This document shows positions 11,655-21,346 of a stretch of DNA of 64,000 bases, in pieces. A program made the translations under genes and the position numbers. A model generated the notes under the pieces. The model was not told where the DNA came from. It saw nothing but the letters and a program-made list of their open reading frames with translations, and did not search any database. Every line of letters starts with the position of its first letter. Position 1 is the stretch's first letter. The stretch lies in assembly GCA_030710605.1 (NCBI GenBank), contig CP092874.1, forward strand, positions 75,296,133 to 75,360,132, read 5' to 3'. The stretch is from Cordylochernes scorpioides. Taxonomy: Eukaryota; Arthropoda; Arachnida; Pseudoscorpiones; Chernetidae.

Positions 11655-12198
11655 CCATCTATGTTCTCTAAACTCGCTAAAAATTGTCTAAATAAGAAAT
11701 GTCAAACTTGCTCAACTTTCAAGAACCATGACACATTTCAAACACCTAGTTGTAAAATAATAAACACTATTTATAAATTAACTTGCCAAATTTGACAACT
11801 TTCATATATAGGACAAACTTGCAATCCTTTAAACATAAGAATCAATTTACATAGAAACCACTCTAAAAAATCTATTGGTAACACATACATGAAACAACAC
11901 AAAAATGCATACCTTTAACAATTACATGATAGAAATACTTGACATTTGTCGAGACAAAAAACAACGATTATTATTAGAAAACAATTACATTTATCAACAC
12001 AACACTTTATACCCTTATGGACTTAACGACGAACTTAACCACACATACACACCACAACCATCTGAAATATCAATCTATGGAATTAGTAATAAATACAAAA
12101 AACATAACTCTAATAATAATTCAGTCAAAACCAGAGGTAAAGCTACCAATAATATAGGCTTCATAAACTTTAATAACTTATTAGACACACAAAAAATG
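11655..12198 (+). pseudogene. Naiad-A: GIY-YIG endonuclease domain
   Basis: Degenerate coding remnant of the nuclease of a Penelope-like retroelement, which nicks target DNA to prime reverse transcription. In one frame the order is a Cys/His cluster (CLNKKCQTC, then a His after the next block), a short INTIYKLTC segment, and YIGQTC with downstream Arg and His, as in PLE GIY-YIG domains. The frame shifts near 11906; the continuation ends with a LYPYGLND block like the end of PLE nucleases. One in-frame TGA at 11793-11795 replaces the second Cys of a CxxC pair. The RT of the same element resumes at 25126 after gypsy-C, so the nuclease lies upstream of the RT. That permuted order is what is known for Naiad/Chlamys PLEs rather than canonical Penelope. 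Confidence 0.7.
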
Positions 12199-12202
12199 TA
12201 CA

Positions 12203-12696
12203 TGTACTATATTTTGAGTTAGATAGCTCACAACCTTCTTCTGGTATTTATTATAACCCCATATCTATATAAAAATGTGTATCGACCTTGTGGAAATGGA
12301 TGTAACAAATAAACAAAGAGGCAAAGGTAGACCAGACGGCGACAACGACCAACGGCGCCAGAAAGTGGCGTGATTACAGGAGCCAATCAGGACTCACCGC
12401 CAAATGCGGGGGTCCAGTATAAAAGGGCCCAGAAAATGAGACAAAGGAGTTGTTTTCAGAGTGACGCCGTTATACGGTCGGTCGGATCTCTCACCCCTTC
12501 TTCTATCCGCGAGTAGGCTTAGGGCATCCGCGGCGCCCGTGGTCCGACTGCCTTCGTCCGTGGTCTATCTCTAACTCTTGGAGCTACCATCTAGACCTGC
12601 CTCTGTCCCTTGCTGTCCCCGTGCGGGAATCCCATCACGCACCCACGACCACGACTGCCCAGTACATTCCACGTCGGCTTAGTCGGGGTTACTACA
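12203..12696 (+). repeat. Gypsy-C 5' LTR
   Basis: Starts TGTACTATATTTTGAG and ends GGGGTTACTACA. The copy at 24628 has TGTAGTA at the start, giving a perfect 7-bp TGTAGTA/TACTACA terminal inversion that this copy has lost by one change. I count about seven differences between the two LTRs. A CCAAT box lies near 12382. Confidence 0.9.
12418..12425 (+). promoter_or_regulatory. TATA box of the gypsy-C LTR
   Basis: TATAAAAG lies downstream of the CCAAT-containing U3 block and about 270 bases before the LTR end; the same box is present at 24843-24850 in the 3' LTR. Confidence 0.7.
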
Positions 12697-12735
12697 GAAC
12701 CCGTTTAAGTTGACAGGATAACTGAGGACAGCAGC

Positions 12736-13083
12736 ATGCAGAGGATGACGGAGGTCAGAGACGAATACTTCGCAGATGCCCTCACCAACATGCAACCCCA
12801 CTGCGAAGACCTAGTAAGACGCCTAACAGACGCCATTCGGGGAATAGCCGTGCCTCGTGCGGAGGAAGCCCTCATCTCTCCTTTCGACGGATCCTACGCA
12901 GCAAGCAACTTCATCCAGCAACTCGAGCGGACGAGCAAGGGACCGCAAGATGACGTCACCCTGCAAGCCCGGCTCCGCACGCTACTCAAAGGTGAGCCCC
13001 TCTCCCTCTACAACGAACTGAATCTGGCCTCTCTGCCATACAGTCAGGCAAAACAAACTCTCATGGACCTCTACCAATTGTGA
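12736..13083 (+). pseudogene. Gypsy-C gag, N-terminal part only
   Basis: 115 codons open from the first ATG of the leader, 40 bases after the LTR. The protein starts as a typical metavirid gag and contains FDGSYAASNFIQQLE (about residues 56-70), comparable to the gag segment that begins the capsid in gypsy elements. It stops shortly after DLYQL. Capsid C-domain and nucleocapsid zinc knuckles are absent because an internal deletion joins this region to integrase sequence. Confidence 0.75.
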
Positions 13084-13156
13084 CAAAAATGCACCCAGCC
13101 AAACTTTAGCTCATTTTCCCCATTTATATTTATTACCCCCACTATATCCCTCTGAA

Positions 13157-13450
13157 CATCAATGTAAAATTTTCAATGATTCTTGTAATTTATGTGTTAA
13201 GAATGATATCCCTTTACCTTTTATGAATATTATTAAGAATTACTCAAATATTTTTTCTACTAACCACTGCAAATAACCCTCAAGCTAACGGATTATGCGA
13301 GCGTCTTAACGCGACACTCACCGGGAAGCTGAGGTTACTGAACTTAGAGAATCCAGGAACCTCCTGGGCTAAGTTAATTAAGATAGTAACTAATAAATAT
13401 AACGATACCCTCCATACGATAACTGGATTTCCCCCCGTATTGTTAATGTA
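13157..13450 (+). pseudogene. Gypsy-C integrase, zinc region and C-side of the catalytic core
   Basis: The first piece reads like the CxxC half of an integrase HHCC zinc domain (CKIFNDSCNLCVKND). After a break, NNPQANGLCERLNATL gives the core segment with the third catalytic residue, Glu of the DDE triad. It continues to GFPPVLLMY, where the mariner interrupts it at a TA. The two catalytic aspartates are missing. Confidence 0.8.
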
Positions 13451-14747
13451 CGAGGTGTGTTCAAAAAGTATCGCGAAATTTGAATTTTCGCGGGTTACAT
13501 ATATTCAAATTTCGATCTTTTTGTGGCTTTATGTTGGTACTCATGTCTCTCACTTATGCCGACAAGCTCGGCCATTTTGAATTTTCACTTAATTGTTGAC
13601 AGCTGCTTTGCTTGCCGGTGTTTTGGATGGTCTTCGATTTTTACCTATTAAAAAAATGGATCAAAGAACCTGTATCAAATTTTGTGTGAAAAACGAAATT
13701 AAGTGCTCGGATGCATTCCGAATGTTGACTGTGGCATACGGAGAAGCTACCTTGGACCGAAGCAACGTTTATCGGTGGTACAAAATGTTCTCAGAAGGCC
13801 GAGAAGATGTGAACGACGAAGAGCGTGCCGGACGCCCGAGCACTTCAACAACAGACGAAAAAATTAATGAAGTGGAGAAAATGATATTGGCCAATCGTCG
13901 AATCACCGTTAGCGAAGTTGCTGAGGACCTAAACATATCGATTGGCTCGTGCCATTCGATTTTTATCAATGATTTGGGCATGAGACGGGTCGCCGCGAAA
14001 TTCGTACCAAAATTGCTCAATTGCGACCAAAAACAGCATCGCATGAACATTGCTAATGAGGTGTTGGATTCTGTCCGCGATGACCCAAATTTGCTCCAGA
14101 GGGTCATAACTGGTGACGAAGCGTGGGTTTATGGTTATGACGTGAAAACCAAAGCTCAATCATCTCAATGGAAGCTGCCGCACGAACCAAGACCGAAAAA
14201 AGCGCGCCAAGTTCGGTCGAATGTGAAAGTTTTGCTGACAGTTTACTTCGATTGCAGGGACGTGGTGCATCATGGGTTCTTGCCACAGGGTAGAACGGTC
14301 AATAAGGAATATTACCTGCAAGTTATGCGCAATTTACGCGAAGCAATCCGCCAGAAACGCCCGGATTTGTGGAAGAACAAAAATTGGCTTTTGCACCACG
14401 GCTTGTGCGCGACTTTTTGGCCAAAAACAACACACTAATGATGCCGCAGCCACCGTATTCCCCAGATCTGGCCCCCTGTGACTTTTTCTTGTTCCCTAAA
14501 CTGAAGAGGCCCATGAAAGGACGACGGTACGCTACGCTTGACGAGATATAGACGGCATCGAAGGAGGAGCTGAAAAAGATTTTTAAAAATGATTTTTTTA
14601 AGTGCTTCGAAGATTGGAAAAACCGTTGGCACAAGTGTATAATATCTCATGGGGATAACTTTGAAGGGGACAAAATAGGTATTCATGAATAAATAAATAA
14701 ATTTTGAAAAACACAAAAGTCGCGATACTTTTTGAACACACCTCGTA
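13449..14747 (+). mobile_element. Mariner element, copy 1, inserted in gypsy-C integrase
   Basis: Terminal inverted repeats of about 30 bp (CGAGGTGTGTTCAAAAAGTA from 13451, its complement ending at 14745) are bounded by TA on both sides (13449-13450 and 14746-14747). The length between TAs is 1295 bp, normal for mariner. Removing it restores the integrase reading frame of gypsy-C across the site. Confidence 0.95.
13656..14438 (+). pseudogene. Mariner transposase, copy 1, inactivated by a 25-bp deletion
   Basis: Cut-and-paste transposase of the DD34D mariner family. The true start is the ATG at 13656 (MDQRTCIKF); codons upstream only extend the open frame. The helix-turn-helix DNA-binding half (residues about 1-110) is intact. 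The first catalytic Asp lies in TGDEAWVYGYD and the second in VYFDCRD. A 25-bp deletion after 14393, relative to copy 2, removes the third Asp motif (HHDDAPAHTS in copy 2) and shifts the frame to a stop at 14436-14438. A TAG also interrupts the old downstream frame at about 14549. The enzyme cannot be active. Confidence 0.95.
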
Positions 14748-15108
14748 TAATATAATCCCCTCAGACTTAAATAACCACATAAACCCCTACCCCAATATAA
14801 TAGAAAGTAGAAAACTAGCAATGCAACGTACAAATGACAGGCACGACAAAGAGAAAATTAAATATGATAACAAACATAAGAACCCACACTTTGATACAGG
14901 AGATTTAGTATTAGTAAAGGCGTATCATCACCCAAATAGCGGTAAGTTAGTACCCTACTTTACAGGTCCATATAAAATTACGGAAATAATTTCTGATAAT
15001 GTCGTACGTTTAAATAGACCCAATAGGATTACAGGTAATGATAGCGATACTGTACATGTAAATAAATTACAATATTATAATGAAGAGGTCCTCTATATTT
15101 CACCACCC
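14746..15108 (+). pseudogene. Gypsy-C integrase C-terminal region
   Basis: Continues the integrase frame directly after the mariner: a basic helix (RKLAMQRTNDRHDKEKIKYD), then the SH3-like GDLVLVKAYH and FTGPYKITEI segments that bind DNA in gypsy integrases, ending near HVNKLQYYNEE. It runs into the TA microsatellite that received the Naiad-B insertion. Confidence 0.85.
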
Positions 15109-15134
15109 AAATTATATATATATATATATATATA
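15109..15134. repeat. TA microsatellite, left side of the Naiad-B insertion
   Basis: About 12 TA units next to the left end of the palindrome. The matching run at 21184-21212 lies on the other side, after which the gypsy-C pol frame continues. Confidence 0.85.
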
Positions 15135-16358
15135 ATAATAAATAGTTATTTAATTTTATAGTCCAGTTTTGTATTAAGATTATCTTCACTATTATGATCA
15201 TTTAAATTCAAATTATAAAATTTGTATAATGTTATTAATTTGTAGATAGAGAGAGAAAAAAAAAATCCTTTACTTCTACTATATCCTCAAGTTAATTATA
15301 TATTTATAATTAATAACAATAAAAATTAACAACGTAACGTCTATTACATCGGCTTTTACACGTCATTTAGACATACTCTAATCCTATATATAGAATAATC
15401 GAAGAGAGAATATATATAATAGTTAGAAAAAAGAGAGAAAGACAGAACCATGCACTTTTAATCAAACTAATAATAAGGAAAAAAAAAAGAAGGTAGATAA
15501 GATTGTTAGTATATATATATATATTTTTATGATTTTATATTTTATCCTTTTTTTTTTTTTAAAGATTTTTAAAGGTTTTTTTTATTTTATAATATGATTA
15601 TAAATAGTTGTATTTAGTAATATATCTATAGTATGAATTAACATTTGTTATAAGTTTGGATATTATGTTTTGAAACCCTAATGGTAGACCAGACATACAC
15701 AAAAAACTTTAAATTGAAATAAATTGGAAAAAGAGATCTGCTGGACCGGGGATCTTCAGATAAAAGTCCAACGACATTTCAACCCCTTCTTTATTATGTC
15801 ATAGATCTCTTTTAGACCGGATTTTATGTGTTAATATTAAGTTGTTTCAGTGAAATATTTAAATGAACATATATAACAGATACAAGTGTTAACAAATTCA
15901 AACTGTAAACCTACCTCAACCGCGGCGTCCTCCATTGTGAATATCTATTTCTGGCTGACACATGTTGCGGGAGGGGAATGTCCCCCCACATTTCAAATTT
16001 AGACCATTTATTCAGAATTTTTTTGAACAACAAGAAAATTAAAGAAGAAAGGAAAAATAGTTAAAGGAAGAAAGCTGAATTTCATAATCTTTACAGCTAG
16101 TTATATCAAAATAACTGATTCAACACTTATTCATCTTTTAATATTCCTTTAAAAAGGCAAATTATAATAGTTTAATAAAGCTATTAATTGTGCAAATTCA
16201 CTTTTATTTAACTTCCATTTTCCTCCCCAGAAATTGGAGATTAAACAAAATGAACTATATACTATAACACTTTAAAAATCTTGTGAAAAAATCTTTTTTC
16301 AGTTATTTAATCAAAGTTTAATTAACTGTTAAAGATTATAAATTTGTATTAGTTAATA

Positions 16359-18092
16359 TTAAGAGAAATTATAGAAAGTTGATTTCATAAATGGATATTT
16401 CCATTTATTTTTTTTTAAATATTTTATAATTGATATACTGTTGAAATATTTTACTTGTTTGATACTAAATTTGTTTTTAATAAATTCCATGTTTAAATTT
16501 TTAACATCTTCTATGAAATTATCTAATATATTATTTATTCTATAAAATCTTAGAAACTGACCATAATATATACCTTTACAGCAATTTAATGATATATTAG
16601 AATTCATATTACAGTATTTTATAATATTGAAATTATAATTACTCTTTTTATTATAAACTCTAACAGCACTATTTGTAAGGTCTATATTTAAGTCTAAAAA
16701 GTTAACTTTTTTGTTTCTATAAATTTTTTCATTGTTCTTAAGTTTCAAGTATTTAGGATAAATTTCAGGTATTAATTTTTTAAACTGTGGATTATTAAAT
16801 ATTATTATGTCATCTACATATCGGAATATTTGCCAATTAATATTATTTTGTAGAAAGTATTCTCTTTCGTACCAGAACAATATTAGATTTGCTAATAACG
16901 GACTAGAAGAAGTTCCCATGGGAACGCCTTCTGATTGAATATATATTTTATTTTTAAATTCTATATAGTTAAAATTTAAAAATGTTTCCAGTAGAGTTTT
17001 TGCTGTTTTAAGATCTAATTTAAATGTTTTATATCTGTTATGAATTATTTTAATGTAGAAAGTTTTGTCATTAATGAATTCATTAAATAAATTGGTTATT
17101 TTATTATTTAGATCTCTTAAATTTATTTTAGAATATAGGTCCTCAAAGTCAAATGTGTGTACTGTTTCAATGTTTGTCCAATTGTTCATTAAATAATTAA
17201 TGATTTTTTTATTTGAGTCGATAAATTTATAATTATATTTATTAGTTAATTTATTTATAATAAATTGTAGTGTTGAAGCTAATTGTATATCAATATTTTT
17301 TATGACTGAATTTATACCAGATGTGATTGTTCTGAAAGAAATAGTTTTTTTGTGTAGTTTAGGAATTATATAGAACTTTGGTATGTTTGGATTTTTGTGG
17401 TTATTATAAATTTTTAGTGAATTTTCAACATTTTTGATGTCTTTTTTGATTTTTGTGCCTGTAGTTCTAGCAAAAGTGTATTTATGATTATTATCAATTT
17501 CCTTTTTTAGTATATCGTGGTATAGATTTTTACAAATTAAAGATAAATTATTGGTACATTTATCTATAGGAGTGATAATATAGTCCTTCTGTAAATTAAT
17601 TATATTTTCTTTAAAAGAAGGAATGTCTGAATTGGGTTTTGTGTATTTAAGTGTATTATTATAATAATTTATAATTTCCTTTTTAATATTATGTTTCCAT
17701 TCCAGAAAAGTAAATTCTGGAATACTGTATTTTATACTAGTTTTATTTATGAAAATATCTATATCTTTTAATATAGATTTAATTGTATTATTATAATTGT
17801 GTTTAATTTGAGGTATATATTTATACCCTTTATTTAAAATTTCTTGATATTCTGGATTTAAAAAAGAAAAATTGCTAGTTAATATATGACCTGAGAACTT
17901 ATATTTATCAATATAGTTGTTGCAATTACATTTAATTTTTTTAAAATTTGCCAAATTATTAATAAATTGGTTATAATTGCAAACTAAATTACCTATATTT
18001 TTATTGTATCTCCAGATTGTTTTGAAATTTAAATTTTTTATAGGGAAAAGATTATTGATGATTTGGTTATTAAAAATATCATTAAATTTAAT
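16359..18092 (-). CDS. Naiad-B PLE reverse transcriptase, left arm, 5'-truncated
   Basis: Reverse transcriptase of a Penelope-like element. The open frame is 588 codons if read from an ATG lying in the opposite arm (18125); the element's own sequence starts at the centre. Visible in that numbering: a CxC motif (CNC, 66-68) followed by SGHILTSNFSFL; a TPIDKC variant of the DKG motif (about 185-190); KFYIIPKLHK and SFRTITSG (250-270); motif A DFEDLYS with catalytic Asp 326; motif B QSEGVPMGTSSSP (397-409); motif C YVDD (436-439) with two catalytic Asp; FLDLNI; and the PLE-type GQFLRFYRI block. CxC and an N-terminal nuclease (seen in Naiad-A) point to the Naiad clade. The C-terminus aligns with Naiad-A to the stop codon, so this arm keeps the native end. 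Composition is extremely AT-rich. Without the nuclease it is not autonomous. Confidence 0.85.
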   Translation of the reverse strand: MKFNDIFNNQIINNLFPIKNLNFKTIWRYNKNIGNLVCNYNQFINNLANFKKIKCNCNNYIDKYKFSGHILTSNFSFLNPEYQEILNKGYKYIPQIKHNYNNTIKSILKDIDIFINKTSIKYSIPEFTFLEWKHNIKKEIINYYNNTLKYTKPNSDIPSFKENIINLQKDYIITPIDKCTNNLSLICKNLYHDILKKEIDNNHKYTFARTTGTKIKKDIKNVENSLKIYNNHKNPNIPKFYIIPKLHKKTISFRTITSGINSVIKNIDIQLASTLQFIINKLTNKYNYKFIDSNKKIINYLMNNWTNIETVHTFDFEDLYSKINLRDLNNKITNLFNEFINDKTFYIKIIHNRYKTFKLDLKTAKTLLETFLNFNYIEFKNKIYIQSEGVPMGTSSSPLLANLILFWYEREYFLQNNINWQIFRYVDDIIIFNNPQFKKLIPEIYPKYLKLKNNEKIYRNKKVNFLDLNIDLTNSAVRVYNKKSNYNFNIIKYCNMNSNISLNCCKGIYYGQFLRFYRINNILDNFIEDVKNLNMEFIKNKFSIKQVKYFNSISIIKYLKKNKWKYPFMKSTFYNFS

Positions 18093-18095
18093 ATG

Positions 18096-19784
18096 ATTAA
18101 ATTTAATGATATTTTTAATAACCAAATCATCAATAATCTTTTCCCTATAAAAAATTTAAATTTCAAAACAATCTGGAGATACAATAAAAATATAGGTAAT
18201 TTAGTTTGCAATTATAACCAATTTATTAATAATTTGGCAAATTTTAAAAAAATTAAATGTAATTGCAACAACTATATTGATAAATATAAGTTCTCAGGTC
18301 ATATATTAACTAGCAATTTTTCTTTTTTAAATCCAGAATATCAAGAAATTTTAAATAAAGGGTATAAATATATACCTCAAATTAAACACAATTATAATAA
18401 TACAATTAAATCTATATTAAAAGATATAGATATTTTCATAAATAAAACTAGTATAAAATACAGTATTCCAGAATTTACTTTTCTGGAATGGAAACATAAT
18501 ATTAAAAAGGAAATTATAAATTATTATAATAATACACTTAAATACACAAAACCCAATTCAGACATTCCTTCTTTTAAAGAAAATATAATTAATTTACAGA
18601 AGGACTATATTATCACTCCTATAGATAAATGTACCAATAATTTATCTTTAATTTGTAAAAATCTATACCACGATATACTAAAAAAGGAAATTGATAATAA
18701 TCATAAATACACTTTTGCTAGAACTACAGTCACAAAAATCAAAAAAGACATCAAAAATGTTGAAAATTCACTAAAAATTTATAATAACCACAAAAATCCA
18801 AACATACCAAAGTTCTATATAATTCCTAAACTACACAAAAAAACTATTTCTTTCAGAACAATCACATCTGGTATAAATTCAGTCATAAAAAATATTGATA
18901 TACAATTAGCTTCAACACTACAATTTATTATAAATAAATTAACTAATAAATATAATTATAAATTTATCGACTCAAATAAAAAAATCATTAATTATTTAAT
19001 GAACAATTGGACAAACATTGAAACAGTACACACATTTGACTTTGAGGACCTATATTCTAAAATAAATTTAAGAGATCTAAATAATAAAATAACCAATTTA
19101 TTTAATGAATTCATTAATGACAAAACTTTCTACATTAAAATAATTCATAACAGATATAAAACATTTAAATTAGATCTTAAAACAGCAAAAACTCTACTGG
19201 AAACATTTTTAAATTTTAACTATATAGAATTTAAAAATAAAATATATATTCAATCAGAAGGCGTTCCCATGGGAACTTCTTCTAGTCCGTTATTAGCAAA
19301 TCTAATATTGTTCTGGTACGAAAGAGAATACTTTCTACAAAATAATATTAATTGGCAAATATTCCGATATGTAGATGACATAATAATATTTAATAATCCA
19401 CAGTTTAAAAAATTAATACCTGAAATTTATCCTAAATACTTGAAACTTAAGAACAATGAAAAAATTTATAGAAACAAAAAAGTTAACTTTTTAGACTTAA
19501 ATATAGACCTTACAAATAGTGCTGTTAGAGTTTATAATAAAAAGAGTAATTATAATTTCAATATTATAAAATACTGTAATATGAATTCTAATATATCATT
19601 AAATTGCTGTAAAGGTATATATTATGGTCAGTTTCTAAGATTTTATAGAATAAATAATATATTAGATAATTTCATAGAAGATGTTAAAAATTTAAACATG
19701 GAATTTATTAAAAACAAATTTAGTATCAAACAAGTAAAATATTTCAACAGTATATCAATTATAAAATATTTAAAAAAAAAATAA
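18096..19784 (+). CDS. Naiad-B PLE reverse transcriptase, right arm, 5'-truncated
   Basis: Mirror copy of the RT in the left arm, with the same CxC, DKC, motif A-C and thumb segments. Two differences matter. One codon in the TTGTKIKKD segment reads Val instead of Gly, and one extra A in the A-run near 19775 shifts the frame so that it ends after YLKKK, about 15 residues short of the native end. The frame also reads through the palindrome centre, where the three unpaired bases are ATG (18093-18095) and supply an in-frame Met. Confidence 0.85.
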   Translation: MKFNDIFNNQIINNLFPIKNLNFKTIWRYNKNIGNLVCNYNQFINNLANFKKIKCNCNNYIDKYKFSGHILTSNFSFLNPEYQEILNKGYKYIPQIKHNYNNTIKSILKDIDIFINKTSIKYSIPEFTFLEWKHNIKKEIINYYNNTLKYTKPNSDIPSFKENIINLQKDYIITPIDKCTNNLSLICKNLYHDILKKEIDNNHKYTFARTTVTKIKKDIKNVENSLKIYNNHKNPNIPKFYIIPKLHKKTISFRTITSGINSVIKNIDIQLASTLQFIINKLTNKYNYKFIDSNKKIINYLMNNWTNIETVHTFDFEDLYSKINLRDLNNKITNLFNEFINDKTFYIKIIHNRYKTFKLDLKTAKTLLETFLNFNYIEFKNKIYIQSEGVPMGTSSSPLLANLILFWYEREYFLQNNINWQIFRYVDDIIIFNNPQFKKLIPEIYPKYLKLKNNEKIYRNKKVNFLDLNIDLTNSAVRVYNKKSNYNFNIIKYCNMNSNISLNCCKGIYYGQFLRFYRINNILDNFIEDVKNLNMEFIKNKFSIKQVKYFNSISIIKYLKKK

Positions 19785-20376
19785 ATGGAAATATCCATTT
19801 ATGAAATCAACTTTCTATAATTTCTCTTAATATTAACTAATACAAATTTATAATCTTTAACAGTTAATTAAACTTTGATTAAATAACTGAAAAAAGATTT
19901 TTTCACAAGATTTTTAAAGTGTTATAGTATATAGTTCATTTTGTTTAATCTCCAATTTCTGGGGAGGAAAATGGAAGTTAAATAAAAGTGAATTTGCACA
20001 ATTAATAGCTTTATTAAACTATTATAATTTGCCTTTTTAAAGGAATATTAAAAGATGAATAAGTGTTGAATCAGTTATTTTGATATAACTAGCTGTAAAG
20101 ATTATGAAATTCAGCTTTCTTCCTTTAACTATTTTTCCTTTCTTCTTTAATTTTCTTGTTGTTCAAAAAAAATTCTGAATAAATGGTCTAAATTTGAAAT
20201 GTGGGGGGACATTCCCCTCCCGCAACATGTGTCAGCCAGAAATAGATATTCACAATGGAGGACGCCGCGGTTGAGGTAGGTTTACAGTTTGAATTTGTTA
20301 ACACTTGTATCTGTTATATATGTTCATTTAAATATTTCACTGAAACAACTTAATATTAACACATAAAATCCGGTCT

Positions 20377-20461
20377 AAAAGAGATCTATGACATAATAAA
20401 GAAGGGGTTGAAATGTCGTTGGACTTTTATCTGAAGATCCCCGGTCCAGCAGATCTCTTTT
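20377..20461 (+). other. Conserved hairpin near the 3' end of Naiad PLEs
   Basis: AAAAGAGATCT (20377-20387) pairs with AGATCTCTTTT (20451-20461). Inside lie a GGGG/CCCC pairing, a GAAA and a CTGAAGA motif. The diverged Naiad-A copy at 30608-30689 keeps the layout with changed bases: AGAAATCT against AGATTTTTCT outside, AGGG against CCCT inside. The left arm holds the mirror copy at about 15727-15811. Function unknown. Confidence 0.55.
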
Positions 20462-21057
20462 TCCAATTTATTTCAATTTAAAGTTTTTTGTGTATGTCTG
20501 GTCTACCATTAGGGTTTCAAAACATAATATCCAAACTTATAACAAATGTTAATTCATACTATAGATATATTACTAAATACAACTATTTATAATCATATTA
20601 TAAAATAAAAAAAACCTTTAAAAATCTTAAAAAAAAAAAAAAGGATAAAATATAAAATCATAAAAATATATATATATATACTAACAATCTTATCTACCTT
20701 CTTTTTTTTTCCTTATTATTAGTTTGATTAAAAGTGCATGGTTCTGTCTTTCTCTCTTTTTTCTAACTATTATATATATTCTCTCTTCGATTATTCTATA
20801 TATAGGATTAGAGTATGTCTAAATGACGTGTAAAAGCCGATGTAATAGACGTTACGTTGTTAATTTTTATTGTTATTAATTATAAATATATAATTAACTT
20901 GAGGATATAGTAGAAGTAAAGGATTTTTTTTTCTCTCTCTATCTACAAATTAATAACATTATACAAATTTTATAATTTGAATTTAAATGATCATAATAGT
21001 GAAGATAATCTTAATACAAAACTGGACTATAAAATTAAATAACTATTTATTATTATA

Positions 21058-21180
21058 ATTAATTTAGATTTAGCTTGCTAATCTAATCAAATCTAATTGA
21101 TATAAGTTATCATTATTATCATTTTGCTCCTTAAGTTTTAAAATTAGAATCACTGTTATAATTTTGTTATATAGTTTCTA

Positions 21181-21183
<3 letters not shown>
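21058..21183 (+). mobile_element. Short PLE 5'/pseudo-LTR segment after the palindrome
   Basis: Begins AATTTAGATTTAGCTTGC, as in the Naiad-A 5' region at 11108, and lies between the end of the right arm and the TA microsatellite. It fits the tandem or pseudo-LTR arrangement known for PLE insertions. Confidence 0.45.

Positions 21184-21212
<29 letters not shown>
21184..21212. repeat. TA microsatellite, right side of the Naiad-B insertion
   Basis: About 14 TA units, the right half of the microsatellite split by the Naiad-B insertion. Confidence 0.85.
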
Positions 21213-21214
<2 letters not shown>

Positions 21215-21346
21215 CCCCTAAAAATAAATAGAATAATAGATCCTTTCCGACATTTAGATCCCAACTTGTTTAGTCCAATAGAAAAAAGTATAGCTCATCG
21301 ATTTTCCGAACCATTTAATCACTTGTCCCCCCATCTATTCTCATAA
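21213..21346 (+). pseudogene. Gypsy-C pol C-terminal end
   Basis: The frame after the microsatellite (EPLKINRIIDPFRHLDPNLF onward) continues in the place expected for the pol tail after the integrase C-terminal domain and stops at 21346. Low-complexity and tentative. Confidence 0.45.

Larger units (their letters stand above)
15131..21057. repeat. Near-perfect 5.93-kb palindrome of two head-to-head Naiad-B PLE copies
   Basis: The arms, 15131-18092 and 18096-21057, are reverse complements with centre at 18094 and at most 3 unpaired bases between them. I found only a handful of differences: one T/G change in the RT (about 17461 versus 18727), a run of 9 versus 10 A near the stop codon, and one base in a homopolymer near 16020/20166. 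Each arm is a PLE copy truncated at its 5' side at the centre (no nuclease) and complete to its 3' end. Pairing breaks exactly at 15130/21058. Confidence 0.95.

Noticed and set aside
20377-20461. Hammerhead ribozyme in the PLE 3' region
   Set aside because: CTGAAGA and GAAA with a pairing stem are present, but there is no room for a stem I and the cleavage-site geometry fails. Naiad-type PLEs are reported to lack canonical hammerheads.
20828-20860. SECIS element in the Naiad-B 3' UTR (ATGACG...AAAA...GATG)
   Set aside because: I could not form the paired helices on both sides of the ATGA/GA core; the resemblance is to short motifs only.
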